From: Rhodococcus sp. RD6.2
GTDB lineage: Bacteria > Actinomycetota > Actinomycetes > Mycobacteriales > Mycobacteriaceae
NCBI RefSeq assembly: GCF_001040705.1
Contig: NZ_CVQP01000001.1
Coordinates: 860,324-924,323, forward strand
Length of the DNA: 64,000 nucleotides
Direction: 5' to 3'
In this document: positions 9,603 to 18,501 of the stretch, piece after piece
How positions within the stretch are numbered: the stretch's first letter is position 1
Layout: each line of letters opens with the position of its first letter
The notes under the pieces: model-generated
Told to the model about the DNA's origin: nothing
Seen by the model: the letters and a program-made list of their open reading frames with translations, nothing else
Database searches by the model: none
Program-made: the position numbers and the translations under genes

Positions 9603-11183
9603 CTACTCCGAGACGCCGTGGAGGGTGACGGCGTCGGCGACGGTAGCCCTGCGGCGTGGCCAAACGAACGCGACCCCGACGGTGGCCACCAGCATTCCCG
9701 CCGCGGTGACGAGCATCGTTCGGCCGACGCCGGTGGAGAAGGCGTCGATTGCCGCAGCGGTGACATGGTCACGCAGGTCGGCGGGGAGTGACGCGAGCGC
9801 GTCCGCGAAGGACGACGAGTTGACCAGTGCCTGGTGGGCCTGGTCGACGTCGCCGGGTGTCAGGCCCGCCGTGTCGATCGCGTTCTCGCTGTCGGCCATC
9901 GAGAAGCCGCGGGCGAACGCGGTGAGGATCGCGACGCCGAGCGCCCCGCCGACCATGCTGGACATCTTGAACACCCCGGCCGCGGTGCCCGACAGCGAGG
10001 CCGGGGCCTCGCCGACGGCGGCGTTCGAGATGGGGGTCGACAGCAGGCCGAGGCCGAGGCCGATGACGACGAGTCCTGCGGCGACGAGCCACAGTCCGGA
10101 ATCGGCGTTCAGTGGACCGAGGATCAGGAATCCGACCACCATGGTCCCCAGGCCGACCAGGACGGGGGTGCGGCCGCCGAGTCGCTCGTCGAGCCTGCCC
10201 CCGAGCGGGATGAACGCGAAGATGCCGACGACGGCAGGCAGCATCAGCAGTCCGGCCTGCACGGCGCTGTAGCCGCGGGCATTCTGCAGCCACAGCACCA
10301 GCAGGTAGGACAGGCCGGCGTAGGAGAGGTTCATCGAGAGGTTCGCGGTCAGGGCTCCGTCGAAGGAACGCAGCCGGAACAGTGAGAGGTCGACCAGTGG
10401 TTCGCGAACGCGGCTCTCGATCACCACCCAGGCGATGCCGAGCACGACCGTCACGATCAGCAGCGTGATGATCAGCGGGGACGTCCAGCCTGCGCTGGGG
10501 CCGTCGGTCAGGGCGTACAACAGGGCGAACACGGCGAGCCCGATCGTGGTCAGGCCGAGCCAGTCGACGTGACGTGACCCGTCGGGGTCCGCGGATTCGG
10601 GTGTGGTCGAACGGATCACCGCGTACGCGATCAGCCCCAGTGGAACGTTGATCCAGAACAGCCACGCCCAGCCGACCGTGTCGGTGACGACGCCGCCGAT
10701 CGTGGGGGCAACCGCCTGCCCGCCCCAGGCGACGCCCTGCCACACTCCGAATGCCGTCAGTTGGGCCTTCCCGGAGAACTGGGGCGGAATCAGCGCCAGA
10801 GTCGCGGGCAGGATCATCGCCGCTCCGATGCCCATCAGGCCGCGGCCGACGATGAGCGCTTCGACGTTCGGGGCGAGCGCCGCGACGACGGAGCACGCCG
10901 CGAACAGCAGAACACCGAGTTGCAGCATTCGGCGTCTACCGAAGACGTCGCCGAACTTGCCCGCGGCGATCACCAGCGCGCCTGTCACGAGGCTGAACGC
11001 GTTGTTGGCCCAGGAGAGGGAGGACATGTCGGCGCCGAAGTCGTCCGCGATCGTCGGGATGGCCACGCCGAGGTCGGCGAACGCCAGCCACACGAGGCCG
11101 GCGGTGGTGCAGATCGCCCCGAGTGAGACCCAACGTCGACGGGATGATGTGTCCGGGCCGACGGCTCGGGTTTCGTTGGTCAT
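9603..11183 (-). CDS. MFS multidrug transporter, DHA2 (14-TMS) family
   Basis: This 526-residue transporter has about 14 hydrophobic helices. The motif-A loop between helices 2 and 3 reads GKFGDVFGRRRMLQLG, and the motif-C-like helix has GGQAVAPTIGGVVTD. It fits the drug:H+ antiporter-2 group (EmrB/QacA/LfrA type). Such pumps expel cationic or amphipathic drugs, but substrate range cannot be read from sequence. It is transcribed toward the ABC exporter and away from the XRE regulator gene, with about 190 bp between the divergent starts. No dedicated TetR regulator sits beside it. Confidence 0.9.
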   Translation of the reverse strand: MTNETRAVGPDTSSRRRWVSLGAICTTAGLVWLAFADLGVAIPTIADDFGADMSSLSWANNAFSLVTGALVIAAGKFGDVFGRRRMLQLGVLLFAACSVVAALAPNVEALIVGRGLMGIGAAMILPATLALIPPQFSGKAQLTAFGVWQGVAWGGQAVAPTIGGVVTDTVGWAWLFWINVPLGLIAYAVIRSTTPESADPDGSRHVDWLGLTTIGLAVFALLYALTDGPSAGWTSPLIITLLIVTVVLGIAWVVIESRVREPLVDLSLFRLRSFDGALTANLSMNLSYAGLSYLLVLWLQNARGYSAVQAGLLMLPAVVGIFAFIPLGGRLDERLGGRTPVLVGLGTMVVGFLILGPLNADSGLWLVAAGLVVIGLGLGLLSTPISNAAVGEAPASLSGTAAGVFKMSSMVGGALGVAILTAFARGFSMADSENAIDTAGLTPGDVDQAHQALVNSSSFADALASLPADLRDHVTAAAIDAFSTGVGRTMLVTAAGMLVATVGVAFVWPRRRATVADAVTLHGVSE

Positions 11184-11358
11184 CTCGTTCGGCCCCCGCT
11201 CTCGTCACGGTGGCAGCCTCGCGGCGGCCGTCCTGCAAGTGTGTCTCCGGATCGGTCGCGTCCGGATCACCCGGATCGGGTGATCCGTGTGGTTGGGCCG
11301 AGGCGATCGCCCAGCGGTGTTCGACAGCCGGCCGAGCGGATGCGGCGCCGAGGTTCAG

Positions 11359-11364
11359 TACGCT
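11359..11364 (+). promoter_or_regulatory. -10 element TACGCT for a leaderless XRE transcript
   Basis: TACGCT fits the actinobacterial TANNNT -10 pattern and ends six bases before the ATG at 11371. Transcription would therefore begin at or next to the start codon, giving a leaderless mRNA. No ribosome-binding site is visible before this start, which agrees. Confidence 0.55.
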
Positions 11365-11370
11365 GACGCC

Positions 11371-11784
11371 ATGGTGGACGACAGCCGGGCCCCGACTCTC
11401 GGTGAGCTGATCCGACAGCAGCGCGAGCTCGCGGCCGTCCCGATGCGCAAGTTCGCGGAGATGGTCGGGATCTCGAATCCCTATCTCTCCCAGATCGAAC
11501 GGAATCTGCGCGCACCGAGCGATCAGGTGCTCGACGCGATCGCCGAGCACCTGCACATGTCGGCGGAGATGTTGACAGCGCAGGCGCGCCGCGAGGACTC
11601 CGGCGATGCGTCGGAGGTGGTGGCCGCGATCCGCCGGGATCCCGATCTGACGAAGGCGCAGCGGGCGGCACTCGAGGAGATGTACGACACCTTCCGGGAG
11701 GTGACCGTCGCGAAGCGGCGTCGCGGAGCGGCGGCAGGCGATCGGGCCGCCGCCCCGGACACCGGCGGCCAGGACGACGCCTGA
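11371..11784 (+). CDS. XRE-type helix-turn-helix regulator of the PHA locus (putative)
   Basis: This 137-residue protein has an N-terminal XRE/Cro helix-turn-helix (LGELIRQQRELAAVPMRKFA, then ISNPYLSQIERNLRAPSDQV) at about residues 10-65. A mixed-charge helical tail and an Ala/Gly-rich C-terminus follow. The start at 11371 rests on the leaderless -10 just upstream and the position of the domain. It faces the phasin gene across a strong terminator. A regulator of this type next to phaP-phaC is common in actinobacteria, so I infer it controls PHA granule genes; direct proof is absent. Confidence 0.8.
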   Translation: MVDDSRAPTLGELIRQQRELAAVPMRKFAEMVGISNPYLSQIERNLRAPSDQVLDAIAEHLHMSAEMLTAQARREDSGDASEVVAAIRRDPDLTKAQRAALEEMYDTFREVTVAKRRRGAAAGDRAAAPDTGGQDDA

Positions 11785-11809
11785 GGGAGCCCCGGGTCGC
11801 GACGCACGT

Positions 11810-11844
11810 CGGCCCCGGACGGTTCGGTTGACCGTCCGGGGCCG
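11810..11844. terminator. Bidirectional hairpin terminator between XRE gene and phasin gene
   Basis: A perfect 14-bp GC-rich stem lies at 11810-11823 and 11831-11844, with the 7-base loop TCGGTTG. It sits between two convergent genes, 25 bp after the XRE stop and 17 bp from the phasin stop. There is no U-run, as is usual in high-GC actinobacteria. Confidence 0.8.
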
Positions 11845-11861
11845 ATGCGGATGATGCCTGC

Positions 11862-12188
11862 CTACTTGAGGATCTCGCGGGCCGCGGTGGTGGCTGCCGT
11901 GCTGATGCCCGTGATCAACGAACTCTGTGCGTCCACGATCGCGGTGACCCAGTCCAACCGGGTGGCCTCGGCGATCGACCGGTTGAAGTCGACCACGGAG
12001 GTCACGGTCTTCTCGTAGGCGTTGACCGTCAGGTTGCCGCTCAACTTTGCGGCGTCGACGAACTTCTCGTTGAATCCCTGTACCCGTTCGAGGTTTTCGT
12101 CGAACGACTTGGTGAGTGATTCGACGCCGTCGGCGACGGTCGTCGTCGCGGTGCCCGCGTCGCTCGTGGTGGTGGTCCGTGCTGCCAT
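11862..12188 (-). CDS. Phasin-like PHA granule-associated protein
   Basis: This is a small 108-residue protein. It has a Thr-rich N-terminus (MAARTTTTSDAGT) followed by one long amphipathic helical region with no cysteines, the usual make-up of actinobacterial phasins. Phasins coat polyhydroxyalkanoate inclusions and control their size and number. The start at 12188 is chosen because GAGGAG lies upstream; the longer frame from 12236 has no such support. It lies 90 bp downstream of phaC on the same strand. Its own operator-like repeats lie in that gap, so it probably has its own promoter as well as read-through from phaC. Confidence 0.8.
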   Translation of the reverse strand: MAARTTTTSDAGTATTTVADGVESLTKSFDENLERVQGFNEKFVDAAKLSGNLTVNAYEKTVTSVVDFNRSIAEATRLDWVTAIVDAQSSLITGISTAATTAAREILK

Positions 12189-12228
12189 CGGATGTCTCCT
12201 CGGTTTCTGTCGGGGTCGATGCCCGGCT

Positions 12229-12264
12229 GTTAGCAAGTTAGCACGATGAATGCTAACGCGCTAG
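12229..12264. promoter_or_regulatory. Repeat-type operator between phaC and phasin gene
   Basis: GTTAGCA is present twice in direct orientation (12229-12235 and 12237-12243, an 8-bp step) and once inverted as TGCTAAC (12251-12257). This makes GTTAGCA-N7-TGCTAAC centred near 12247, with a weaker CTAG further out. It lies just ahead of the phasin gene leader. The symmetry suggests a dimeric repressor, possibly the PHA-responsive regulator; which protein binds is unknown. Confidence 0.55.
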
Positions 12265-12278
12265 GTGGAGTCGGGTCC

Positions 12279-13958
12279 TCAGCTGAACACGTAAGTGCCG
12301 GGGGCGATTCCGATCACCGGGTTCAGCTCGCTCCCCATGGTCGGCGGTGCCTGTAGGTCGCCCGCTCGCTGCTGCGACCACAGCGCCCAGTCCTCCCACC
12401 AGGAGACCGACTGGCGTCGAGCCGACGATCGCCACAGCGCCGGGTCCGACGGCAGTGCCTGCGTCGACTCGTCGGGCGCGCCCTGCACCTCGATCCAGTT
12501 CTTCTTGCCCGGTGGGTTGACGATGCCGGCAATGTGCCCGCCGTTCGCGAGCACGAAGCGCACCTGTCCACCGAACAGTCGGCCGCCCGCGTACGACGAC
12601 TCCCAGGGCACGATGTGGTCGTCGATCGCGCCGACCAGGTACACGTCGCTGTCGACCTTCGACAGCGAGATCGCTTGTCCGGCAACGACGAACTCGCCAC
12701 GCGCCAGCTGGTTCTCGGCATAGAGCGTGCGCAGGTAGGTGCTGTGCATCGCGGCGGGCATCCTGGTCGAGTCGTCGTTCCATGCCAGCAGGTCGAACGA
12801 CTCGGGTTCCTCGCCGAGCATCCATCGGCTGACCCAGTAGCGGAAGATCAGGTCGTTGGCCCGCAGCATGTCGAACGTCAGGGCCATGTCCTCACCGGAC
12901 AGGTAGCCGTTGTCCGCCATCAGGACGTCCAGGTTCGCGCGGGTGTCCGGGTCGGTCATCAGTCCGAGCGCGCCGGGGTTGCTGTAGTCGAGCAGGGTGT
13001 TCGCCAGCGTCAGCGTGCCGAGACGGTGGTCACCGGAGCCTGCCAGGTGGCCTGCCGCGATCGACGCCATCGCGCCGCCCAGGCACAGTCCGACGATGTC
13101 GATCCGGGGTGCCCCGGTGATTTCGCCGACGATGTCCATCGCCGCGGCAACGCCGTGGGTGAGGTAGTCGTCGAACGTCACCTCGCTCATCGTCTCGTCC
13201 GGATTGCGGTAGGAGATCAGGAAGACGGTCCGATTGTGCTCGAGCGCCCACTCGACGAAGCTGCGCCCCGGGCCGATGTCCATGATGTAGTACTTGTTGA
13301 TCCACGGCGGGCAGGCGAGGAGCGGAATCTCGTGCACCTGGTCGGTCTTGGGTGCGTACTGGATGAGCTCGATCAGGTCGTTTCGGAAGACGACCTTGCC
13401 TTCGGTTGCGGCCATGTTCTCGCCGACGGTGAACGCGTTCGGGTCGACCCGCTTCGGCAGCCCGCGTCGCGTCACGATGTCCTCGACCAGATGGGCCGCA
13501 CCCCTGGTCAGGCTCTTGCCGCCGGTGGTGAATGCGCGCGTGAGCACCGCCGGGTTGGTGACGGGATTGTTGGTCGGGGCGGCGAGGTCGAGCACGAGGT
13601 GGGCGAACTGGCGGGCCTTTGCCGTAGTGAAGGCGTCCTCGGTTCCCGCGTCGACCAGTCCGTCCACGTAGGACCGAGCGCACAGGTACGCGCGGAGGAG
13701 CGCGAAGTACGCCGGGTTCTCCTGCCACGCGGGGTTGCGGAAACGCGGGTCGTTCGGCGCAGGCGGGTCCGTGTCCGCCCCGATCGCGACTCGCGCGGCG
13801 TCGGTCGGGATCCGGGCCAGTTCGACCGCGAGTCTGCCGGTGGCGGCGGCGACCCCGGCCGGGTTGCGCGCCGCGCTCTTGGCGACCGAGGTACTGGCGG
13901 CGAGCCAGCCGACCGGGTCGACTCGGGCGGACACCTGACGGAAGGCCTGATCAAGCAT
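12279..13958 (-). CDS. phaC: Class I-type poly(3-hydroxyalkanoate) synthase
   Basis: This 559-residue PHA polymerase joins (R)-3-hydroxyacyl-CoA units into polyester at the granule surface. The lipase-like box GLCLGG carries the nucleophile Cys292. The catalytic Asp lies in GAIDDHIVPW (Asp446/447) and the general base His475 in NGGHIAGIVNPPGKKNW. The N-terminal phaC domain (FRNPAWQENPAYFALLRAYL) is intact and the length is normal for class I. It overlaps the end of the phaJ-type gene by 8 bp, so the monomer-supplying hydratase and polymerase are translationally linked. A phasin gene follows. Confidence 0.93.
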   Translation of the reverse strand: MLDQAFRQVSARVDPVGWLAASTSVAKSAARNPAGVAAATGRLAVELARIPTDAARVAIGADTDPPAPNDPRFRNPAWQENPAYFALLRAYLCARSYVDGLVDAGTEDAFTTAKARQFAHLVLDLAAPTNNPVTNPAVLTRAFTTGGKSLTRGAAHLVEDIVTRRGLPKRVDPNAFTVGENMAATEGKVVFRNDLIELIQYAPKTDQVHEIPLLACPPWINKYYIMDIGPGRSFVEWALEHNRTVFLISYRNPDETMSEVTFDDYLTHGVAAAMDIVGEITGAPRIDIVGLCLGGAMASIAAGHLAGSGDHRLGTLTLANTLLDYSNPGALGLMTDPDTRANLDVLMADNGYLSGEDMALTFDMLRANDLIFRYWVSRWMLGEEPESFDLLAWNDDSTRMPAAMHSTYLRTLYAENQLARGEFVVAGQAISLSKVDSDVYLVGAIDDHIVPWESSYAGGRLFGGQVRFVLANGGHIAGIVNPPGKKNWIEVQGAPDESTQALPSDPALWRSSARRQSVSWWEDWALWSQQRAGDLQAPPTMGSELNPVIGIAPGTYVFS

Positions 13959-14469
13959 TGTCGCCTCCCGTGGCCTGGCCCGCGCTGCCGAGGTAGCGCA
14001 GGATCATCTGCGCAACACAGACCGGGCGATCGACGCCGAGCGCGTCGAAGGTCAGGGTGACCGCGATCTGATAGCCGCCGGAACACGGTTCGACCGAGGT
14101 CACCTCGGCGACGGCACCGACCGACGAGTCGACGGGTACCGGGGCGGGAAAGCGGACCTTGTCGAGTCCGTAGTTGATCAACTGGTCGCAGTCGGTGACA
14201 TCGAGCAGCTGCGAGTAGAGGTCGACGGCCAGCGACAGGGTGAGGTAGCCGTGTGCGATCGGTGCCCCGAACGGTCCGCGGGCGGCTCGTGCGGGGTCGA
14301 CGTGGATCCACTGGTGGTCGTTGGTCGCATCGGCGAACAGGTTGATCTGTTCCTGGGTGATCACGACTCGGGACGACGACCCGAGGCTCGTGCCGACGAG
14401 TCCGGGTAGCTCCGCCATGGTGACGCGTCGCGTCGCCCGGCTGCTGCTGGTGGTGGTATCGCTGGTCAT
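13951..14469 (-). CDS. phaJ: MaoC-like (R)-enoyl-CoA hydratase supplying PHA monomers
   Basis: This is a 172-residue hot-dog-fold hydratase. The MaoC signature is visible (ITQEQINLFADATNDHQWIH, then RGPFGAPIAHGYLTLSL). The Asp in ADATNDHQ and the His in HQWIH are the expected catalytic pair. PhaJ-type enzymes turn trans-2-enoyl-CoA from beta-oxidation into (R)-3-hydroxyacyl-CoA for PhaC, and the 8-bp overlap with phaC supports that role. The start is uncertain: I use the ATG at 14469, with CAGGGA upstream, rather than the longer frame from 14532. Members of the same fold also act in other hydratase pathways. Confidence 0.82.
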   Translation of the reverse strand: MTSDTTTSSSRATRRVTMAELPGLVGTSLGSSSRVVITQEQINLFADATNDHQWIHVDPARAARGPFGAPIAHGYLTLSLAVDLYSQLLDVTDCDQLINYGLDKVRFPAPVPVDSSVGAVAEVTSVEPCSGGYQIAVTLTFDALGVDRPVCVAQMILRYLGSAGQATGGDNA

Positions 14470-14974
14470 CCCATGTCCCTGCATTTGGGTTCGAGTGGTA
14501 CCCGAACTGGTGAACTGTTCCAGGAATTGCACTGATCGATCCCGGTAAACAATTCAATCAATCGGTTCCGGTTACGGTTACCCGGCTTCACGACAATTGC
14601 TTTCCGCGGGTTCGATCGAGCGCAGCATATACGCACGGAATTCACGGATGGAGGGGGCGCGCTCAACCGTTTGATTGAACATATGTCCACTTCAAGTCGG
14701 GTTCCTGCGATGGGATCGGTTTCACTTGGGGAGGCCAAGGGGGGTGGCCTCCTGGTATGTGCAATTGGCATATGTGTGATTGATATATGGGCACGATGAG
14801 AATTATTCGACTGGTTTGATAGCAGAATTGATCTGCTACCGGGCGGTAAGAATTCGAGTTACATCAAATGGAATCCATCGACTGCAGCCCCGAGTTGAGA
14901 AGAATTCCGCAAGGTGCATATCGGACATGTGGGCGCTCGTGTCGGTTGACGACGCGGGCCTCGCTGATGCAAGG
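14470..14974. other. Long AT-richer intergenic region between phaJ and dnaE2
   Basis: About 500 bp lie between divergent phaJ and dnaE2. Base composition is visibly lower in GC than either side. I see repeated CATATG/ATATGG-like words (around 14678-14790) and three tandem hexamers CGGTTC-CGGTTA-CGGTTA at 14563-14580. The short frames here (14780-14977 on plus, about 14466-14771 on minus) have poor codon use and no recognisable protein. It probably holds the phaJ-phaC promoter and further regulator sites. Confidence 0.5.
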
Positions 14975-14990
14975 TAGAACATACGTTCGA
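14975..14990. promoter_or_regulatory. LexA SOS box upstream of dnaE2
   Basis: TAGAACATACGTTCGA matches the actinobacterial/Gram-positive LexA box, GAAC-N4-GTTC with flanking TCGA-like bases. It lies 55 bp before the chosen dnaE2 start. In mycobacteria dnaE2 is induced by DNA damage through LexA, so the site and gene agree. Confidence 0.85.
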
Positions 14991-15045
14991 AGCGTCCTTC
15001 CCCCGCTCGGTCGTGGTCGTGTCAGTGGTGTGGGAGGAGTGTGTG

Positions 15046-18000
15046 GTGGGCTGGAACAACGGGCCGCCGACCTGGTCGGAGCTGGAACGGGTCCTTTCCG
15101 GGCGCTCCGGTCGAAATCCTCCGGAGGCCATGTACCCCGGCGACGGCAGCGACAGTCCGGCGTGGTCCCGCAAGCGCGGTGCCTACCGTGCAGAGGAGAT
15201 CGCCGTGGACGGTGGTCCGGTCGTGCCCTACGCCGAACTCCACGCCCACTCCGCGTTCAGTTTCCTCGACGGCGCCAGCGGGCCCGAGGAGCTGGTCGAG
15301 GAAGCGGTCCGGCTCGGACTCGAGGCGATCGCGTTGACCGACCACGACGGCCTCTACGGGGTGGTGCGGTTCGCGGAAGCGGCCAGGGAACTGCGCATGC
15401 GAACCGTGTTCGGAGCCGAATTGTCCCTACCCGCAGTCGATGCCGCGTTCGCTCCGCCGCGTACCGGAACCCCCGACCCGGGTGGGGTGCACCTGCTGGT
15501 GCTCGCTCGCGGCCAGGAGGGGTACCGGCGCCTGTCCAGGCAGATCGCCGCCGCGCACCTCGCCGGTGGGGAGAAGGGGAAGCCGACCTACGATCTCGAC
15601 GCGCTCACCGAGGCCGCAGGCGGGCACTGGCAGATCCTCACCGGATGCCGCAAGGGGCACGTGCGTGCGGCGCTCGTGCTCGGGGGAGCCTCCGCTGCCG
15701 AAACCGAATTGCGAGAACTGACGGAGAGATTCGGCCCGGACCGCGTCGCCGTCGAACTCACCGCGCACGGGGTGGTCGAGGACGAGGAGCGCAACGCGGC
15801 GCTCGCCGGGCTCGCCGACCGCTGTGGGGTTCCCGTGGTCGCGACCACCGCCGCCCACTTCGCCGCACCGGACCGGTCCCGGCTGGCGATGGCGATGGCC
15901 GCGGTCCGGGCCCGGCAGTCCCTCGACGAGGCCGCCGGGTGGCTCGCTCCGACGGGTGGTGCCCACCTGCGGTCGGGGGCCGAGATGACGCGACTGTTCG
16001 CCGCGCACCCCTCCGCGGTGCCGACGGCCGCCGAACTCGGTCGCGAGTGCGCCTTCGATCTCGCGCTGATCGCGCCGAAGCTGCCGCCGTTCGATGTCCC
16101 CGACGGGCACACCGAGGACAGCTGGCTACGGGAGTTGACGATGGCCGGTGCCCGACGCCGCTACGGCACCCCCGGTGAGCGGCCCGACGCCTACCGGCAG
16201 ATCGAACACGAACTGGGAATCGTTGCGCAGCTGGGATTCCCGGGCTACTTCCTGGTGGTCCACGACATCGTGTCGTTCTGCAAGCGCAGCGACATCCTCT
16301 GCCAGGGCCGCGGCTCGGCGGCCAACTCCGCTGTCTGCTACGCCATCGGCATCACCAACGTGGACCCGGTCGGCAACAGACTGCTCTTCGAGCGGTTCCT
16401 GTCGCCGGAGCGGGACGGTCCGCCGGACATCGACGTCGACATCGAGTCGGACCGGCGTGAGGAGGCCATCCAGTACGTCTACAACCGATACGGCCGCGAG
16501 TACGCCGCGCAGGTCGCGAACGTCATCACCTACCGCGGCAAGATGGCGGTGCGCGACATGGCTCGCGCTCTCGGCTACTCGCCGGGACAGCAGGACGCGT
16601 GGAGCAAGCAGGTCAGCCGGTGGACCGGTGTCAAGGGCGAGAAGGGAACCGACGGTGACATTTCCCGAGGCTCCGCCCGAGGTATTCCGCCGGCGGTCCT
16701 CGAGTTGGCCGGTGAGATCGAGGGTTTTCCACGACATCTGGGTATCCACTCGGGAGGCATGGTGATCTGCGACCGGCCGATCGCGGACGTGTGTCCGGTC
16801 GAGTGGGCGCGGATGGAGAACCGCAGCGTCCTGCAGTGGGACAAGGACGACTGCGCGGCGGTCGGGTTGGTCAAGTTCGACCTGCTCGGTCTCGGCATGC
16901 TCTCCGCGCTGCACTACATGATCGACCTGGTCGCCGAGCACAAGGGCATCGAGGTGGACCTTGCGCACCTGGACCTGTCCGAGGCCGCGGTCTACGAGAT
17001 GCTGTGCCGCGCCGACTCGGTGGGCGTGTTCCAGGTGGAGTCGCGTGCCCAGATGGCGACGCTGCCGCGACTCAAGCCGCGCACGTTCTACGACCTTGTG
17101 GTGGAGGTGGCACTGATCCGGCCGGGTCCCATCCAGGGCGGGTCCGTGCACCCGTACATCAGGCGTCGCAACGGCCGTGAACCCGTCACCTACGACCATC
17201 CCAGCCTGGAGCACTCGCTCGAGCGGACCCTCGGCGTGCCGCTGTTCCAGGAACAGTTGATGCAGATGGCCGTCGACGTCGCAGGGTTCACCGCCGCGGA
17301 GGCCGACCGATTGCGTCGCGCGATGGGCTCGAAGCGGTCTCCGCAGAAGATGGAACGGCTCAGGGGTCGGTTGTACGACGGCATGCGGGAATTGCACGGC
17401 ATCACCGGAGAGGTCGCGGACCGGATCTACGAGAAGCTGTACGCGTTCGCGAATTTCGGTTTCCCCGAGAGTCATTCACAATCCTTCGCCTCCCTGGTCT
17501 TCTATTCGGCGTGGTTCAAACTGCACCATCCCGCGGCGTTCTGTGCCGGACTGCTGCGCGCGCAGCCGATGGGGTTCTACTCACCGCAATCCCTCGTCGC
17601 CGACGCCCGGCGGCACGGTGTCGTGGTGCACGGCCCGGACGTGAACCGTAGCCTCGCCCACGCGGGCCTGGAGTCCGGCGGCATGGAGGTCCGGCTCGGG
17701 CTCGGTGAGGTGCGGCACATCGGGACGGCGCTGGCGGAGAAGATCGTCGCCGCGCGCGAGGAGGGGGGACCGTTCACCTCGCTGCTCGACCTGACCGGCC
17801 GGGTGGAACTGTCCACGGCGCAGGCGGAGGCGCTGGCGACGGCGGGTGCGCTCGCCGGTGTCGCAGGAACTCGCAGGCAGGCGCTGTGGGCGGCCGGGGC
17901 GGCGGCGGGGGAGCGGCCGGACCGGCTGCCCGGCACCGGGGCCTCGGTCTCCGCGCCGACCCTGCCCGGGATGAGCGACGTGGAACTGGCCGCGGCCGAT

Positions 18001-18384
18001 GTGTGGGCGACCGGGGTCTCGCCGGACTCGTACCCCACCCAGTTCCTGCGGCCGCAACTCGACGCGCTCGGAGTGGTCCCGGCGTCGCGGCTGCTGTCGG
18101 TCCCGGACGGGGACCGGGTACTCGTCGGCGGCGCCGTCACCCATCGGCAGCGTCCCGCGACCGCGGCAGGAGTGACCTTCATCAACCTGGAGGACGAGAC
18201 CGGGATGGTGAACGTCGTCTGCTCGGTGGGTCTGTGGGCCCGCTACCGCACCCTCGCGCACACCGCGCCTGCGCTGCTGGTCCGCGGTCGGGTGCAGAAC
18301 GCGGAGGGGGCGGTGACGGTGGTCGCGGACCGGCTGCAGCGGATGGACCTGCGGATGGCGGGGAAGTCGAGGGACTTCCGTTGA
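15046..18384 (+). CDS. dnaE2: Error-prone DNA polymerase DnaE2
   Basis: This is a 1112-residue C-family polymerase. An N-terminal PHP domain begins YAELHAHSAFSFLDG (residues about 62-76) and continues with ALTDHDGLYG. The polymerase palm carries GRGSAANSAVCYAIG and PPDIDVDIESDRREEA, holding two of the catalytic aspartates near residue 460. A C-terminal OB-fold (VLVGGAVTHRQRPATAAG, INLEDETGMVNVV) is present. It is shorter than replicative DnaE1 and lacks the beta-clamp-rich tail, as expected for DnaE2, which makes damage-induced mutations. Start: the GTG at 15046 has GGAGGAG six bases upstream; an in-frame GTG at 15013 has no such site. The LexA box upstream predicts SOS control. Its usual partners ImuA'/ImuB are not adjacent. 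Confidence 0.95.
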   Translation: MGWNNGPPTWSELERVLSGRSGRNPPEAMYPGDGSDSPAWSRKRGAYRAEEIAVDGGPVVPYAELHAHSAFSFLDGASGPEELVEEAVRLGLEAIALTDHDGLYGVVRFAEAARELRMRTVFGAELSLPAVDAAFAPPRTGTPDPGGVHLLVLARGQEGYRRLSRQIAAAHLAGGEKGKPTYDLDALTEAAGGHWQILTGCRKGHVRAALVLGGASAAETELRELTERFGPDRVAVELTAHGVVEDEERNAALAGLADRCGVPVVATTAAHFAAPDRSRLAMAMAAVRARQSLDEAAGWLAPTGGAHLRSGAEMTRLFAAHPSAVPTAAELGRECAFDLALIAPKLPPFDVPDGHTEDSWLRELTMAGARRRYGTPGERPDAYRQIEHELGIVAQLGFPGYFLVVHDIVSFCKRSDILCQGRGSAANSAVCYAIGITNVDPVGNRLLFERFLSPERDGPPDIDVDIESDRREEAIQYVYNRYGREYAAQVANVITYRGKMAVRDMARALGYSPGQQDAWSKQVSRWTGVKGEKGTDGDISRGSARGIPPAVLELAGEIEGFPRHLGIHSGGMVICDRPIADVCPVEWARMENRSVLQWDKDDCAAVGLVKFDLLGLGMLSALHYMIDLVAEHKGIEVDLAHLDLSEAAVYEMLCRADSVGVFQVESRAQMATLPRLKPRTFYDLVVEVALIRPGPIQGGSVHPYIRRRNGREPVTYDHPSLEHSLERTLGVPLFQEQLMQMAVDVAGFTAAEADRLRRAMGSKRSPQKMERLRGRLYDGMRELHGITGEVADRIYEKLYAFANFGFPESHSQSFASLVFYSAWFKLHHPAAFCAGLLRAQPMGFYSPQSLVADARRHGVVVHGPDVNRSLAHAGLESGGMEVRLGLGEVRHIGTALAEKIVAAREEGGPFTSLLDLTGRVELSTAQAEALATAGALAGVAGTRRQALWAAGAAAGERPDRLPGTGASVSAPTLPGMSDVELAAADVWATGVSPDSYPTQFLRPQLDALGVVPASRLLSVPDGDRVLVGGAVTHRQRPATAAGVTFINLEDETGMVNVVCSVGLWARYRTLAHTAPALLVRGRVQNAEGAVTVVADRLQRMDLRMAGKSRDFR

Positions 18385-18445
18385 GGCGCCGAAGTGAGGA
18401 GTGTCAATGACGTACGTGCCCCACCACAGTTCCCGCCGCCCGATC

Positions 18446-18465
18446 GCCGGCCTTCAGGGGCCGGC
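18446..18465. terminator. Candidate hairpin terminator between dnaE2 and AraC gene
   Basis: GCCGGCC (18446-18452) pairs with GGCCGGC (18459-18465) across a 6-base loop, in the gap between two convergent genes. The stem is only 7 bp and no U-run follows, so the assignment is tentative. Confidence 0.4.
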
Positions 18466-18501
18466 AGGGCATTCGGATCGTGTGTTGGGGCAGTTGTGTT
18501 C

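Noticed and set aside
14780-14977. 65-codon frame before dnaE2
   Set aside because: Codon use is unlike the neighbours, and it overlaps the LexA box and dnaE2 promoter.
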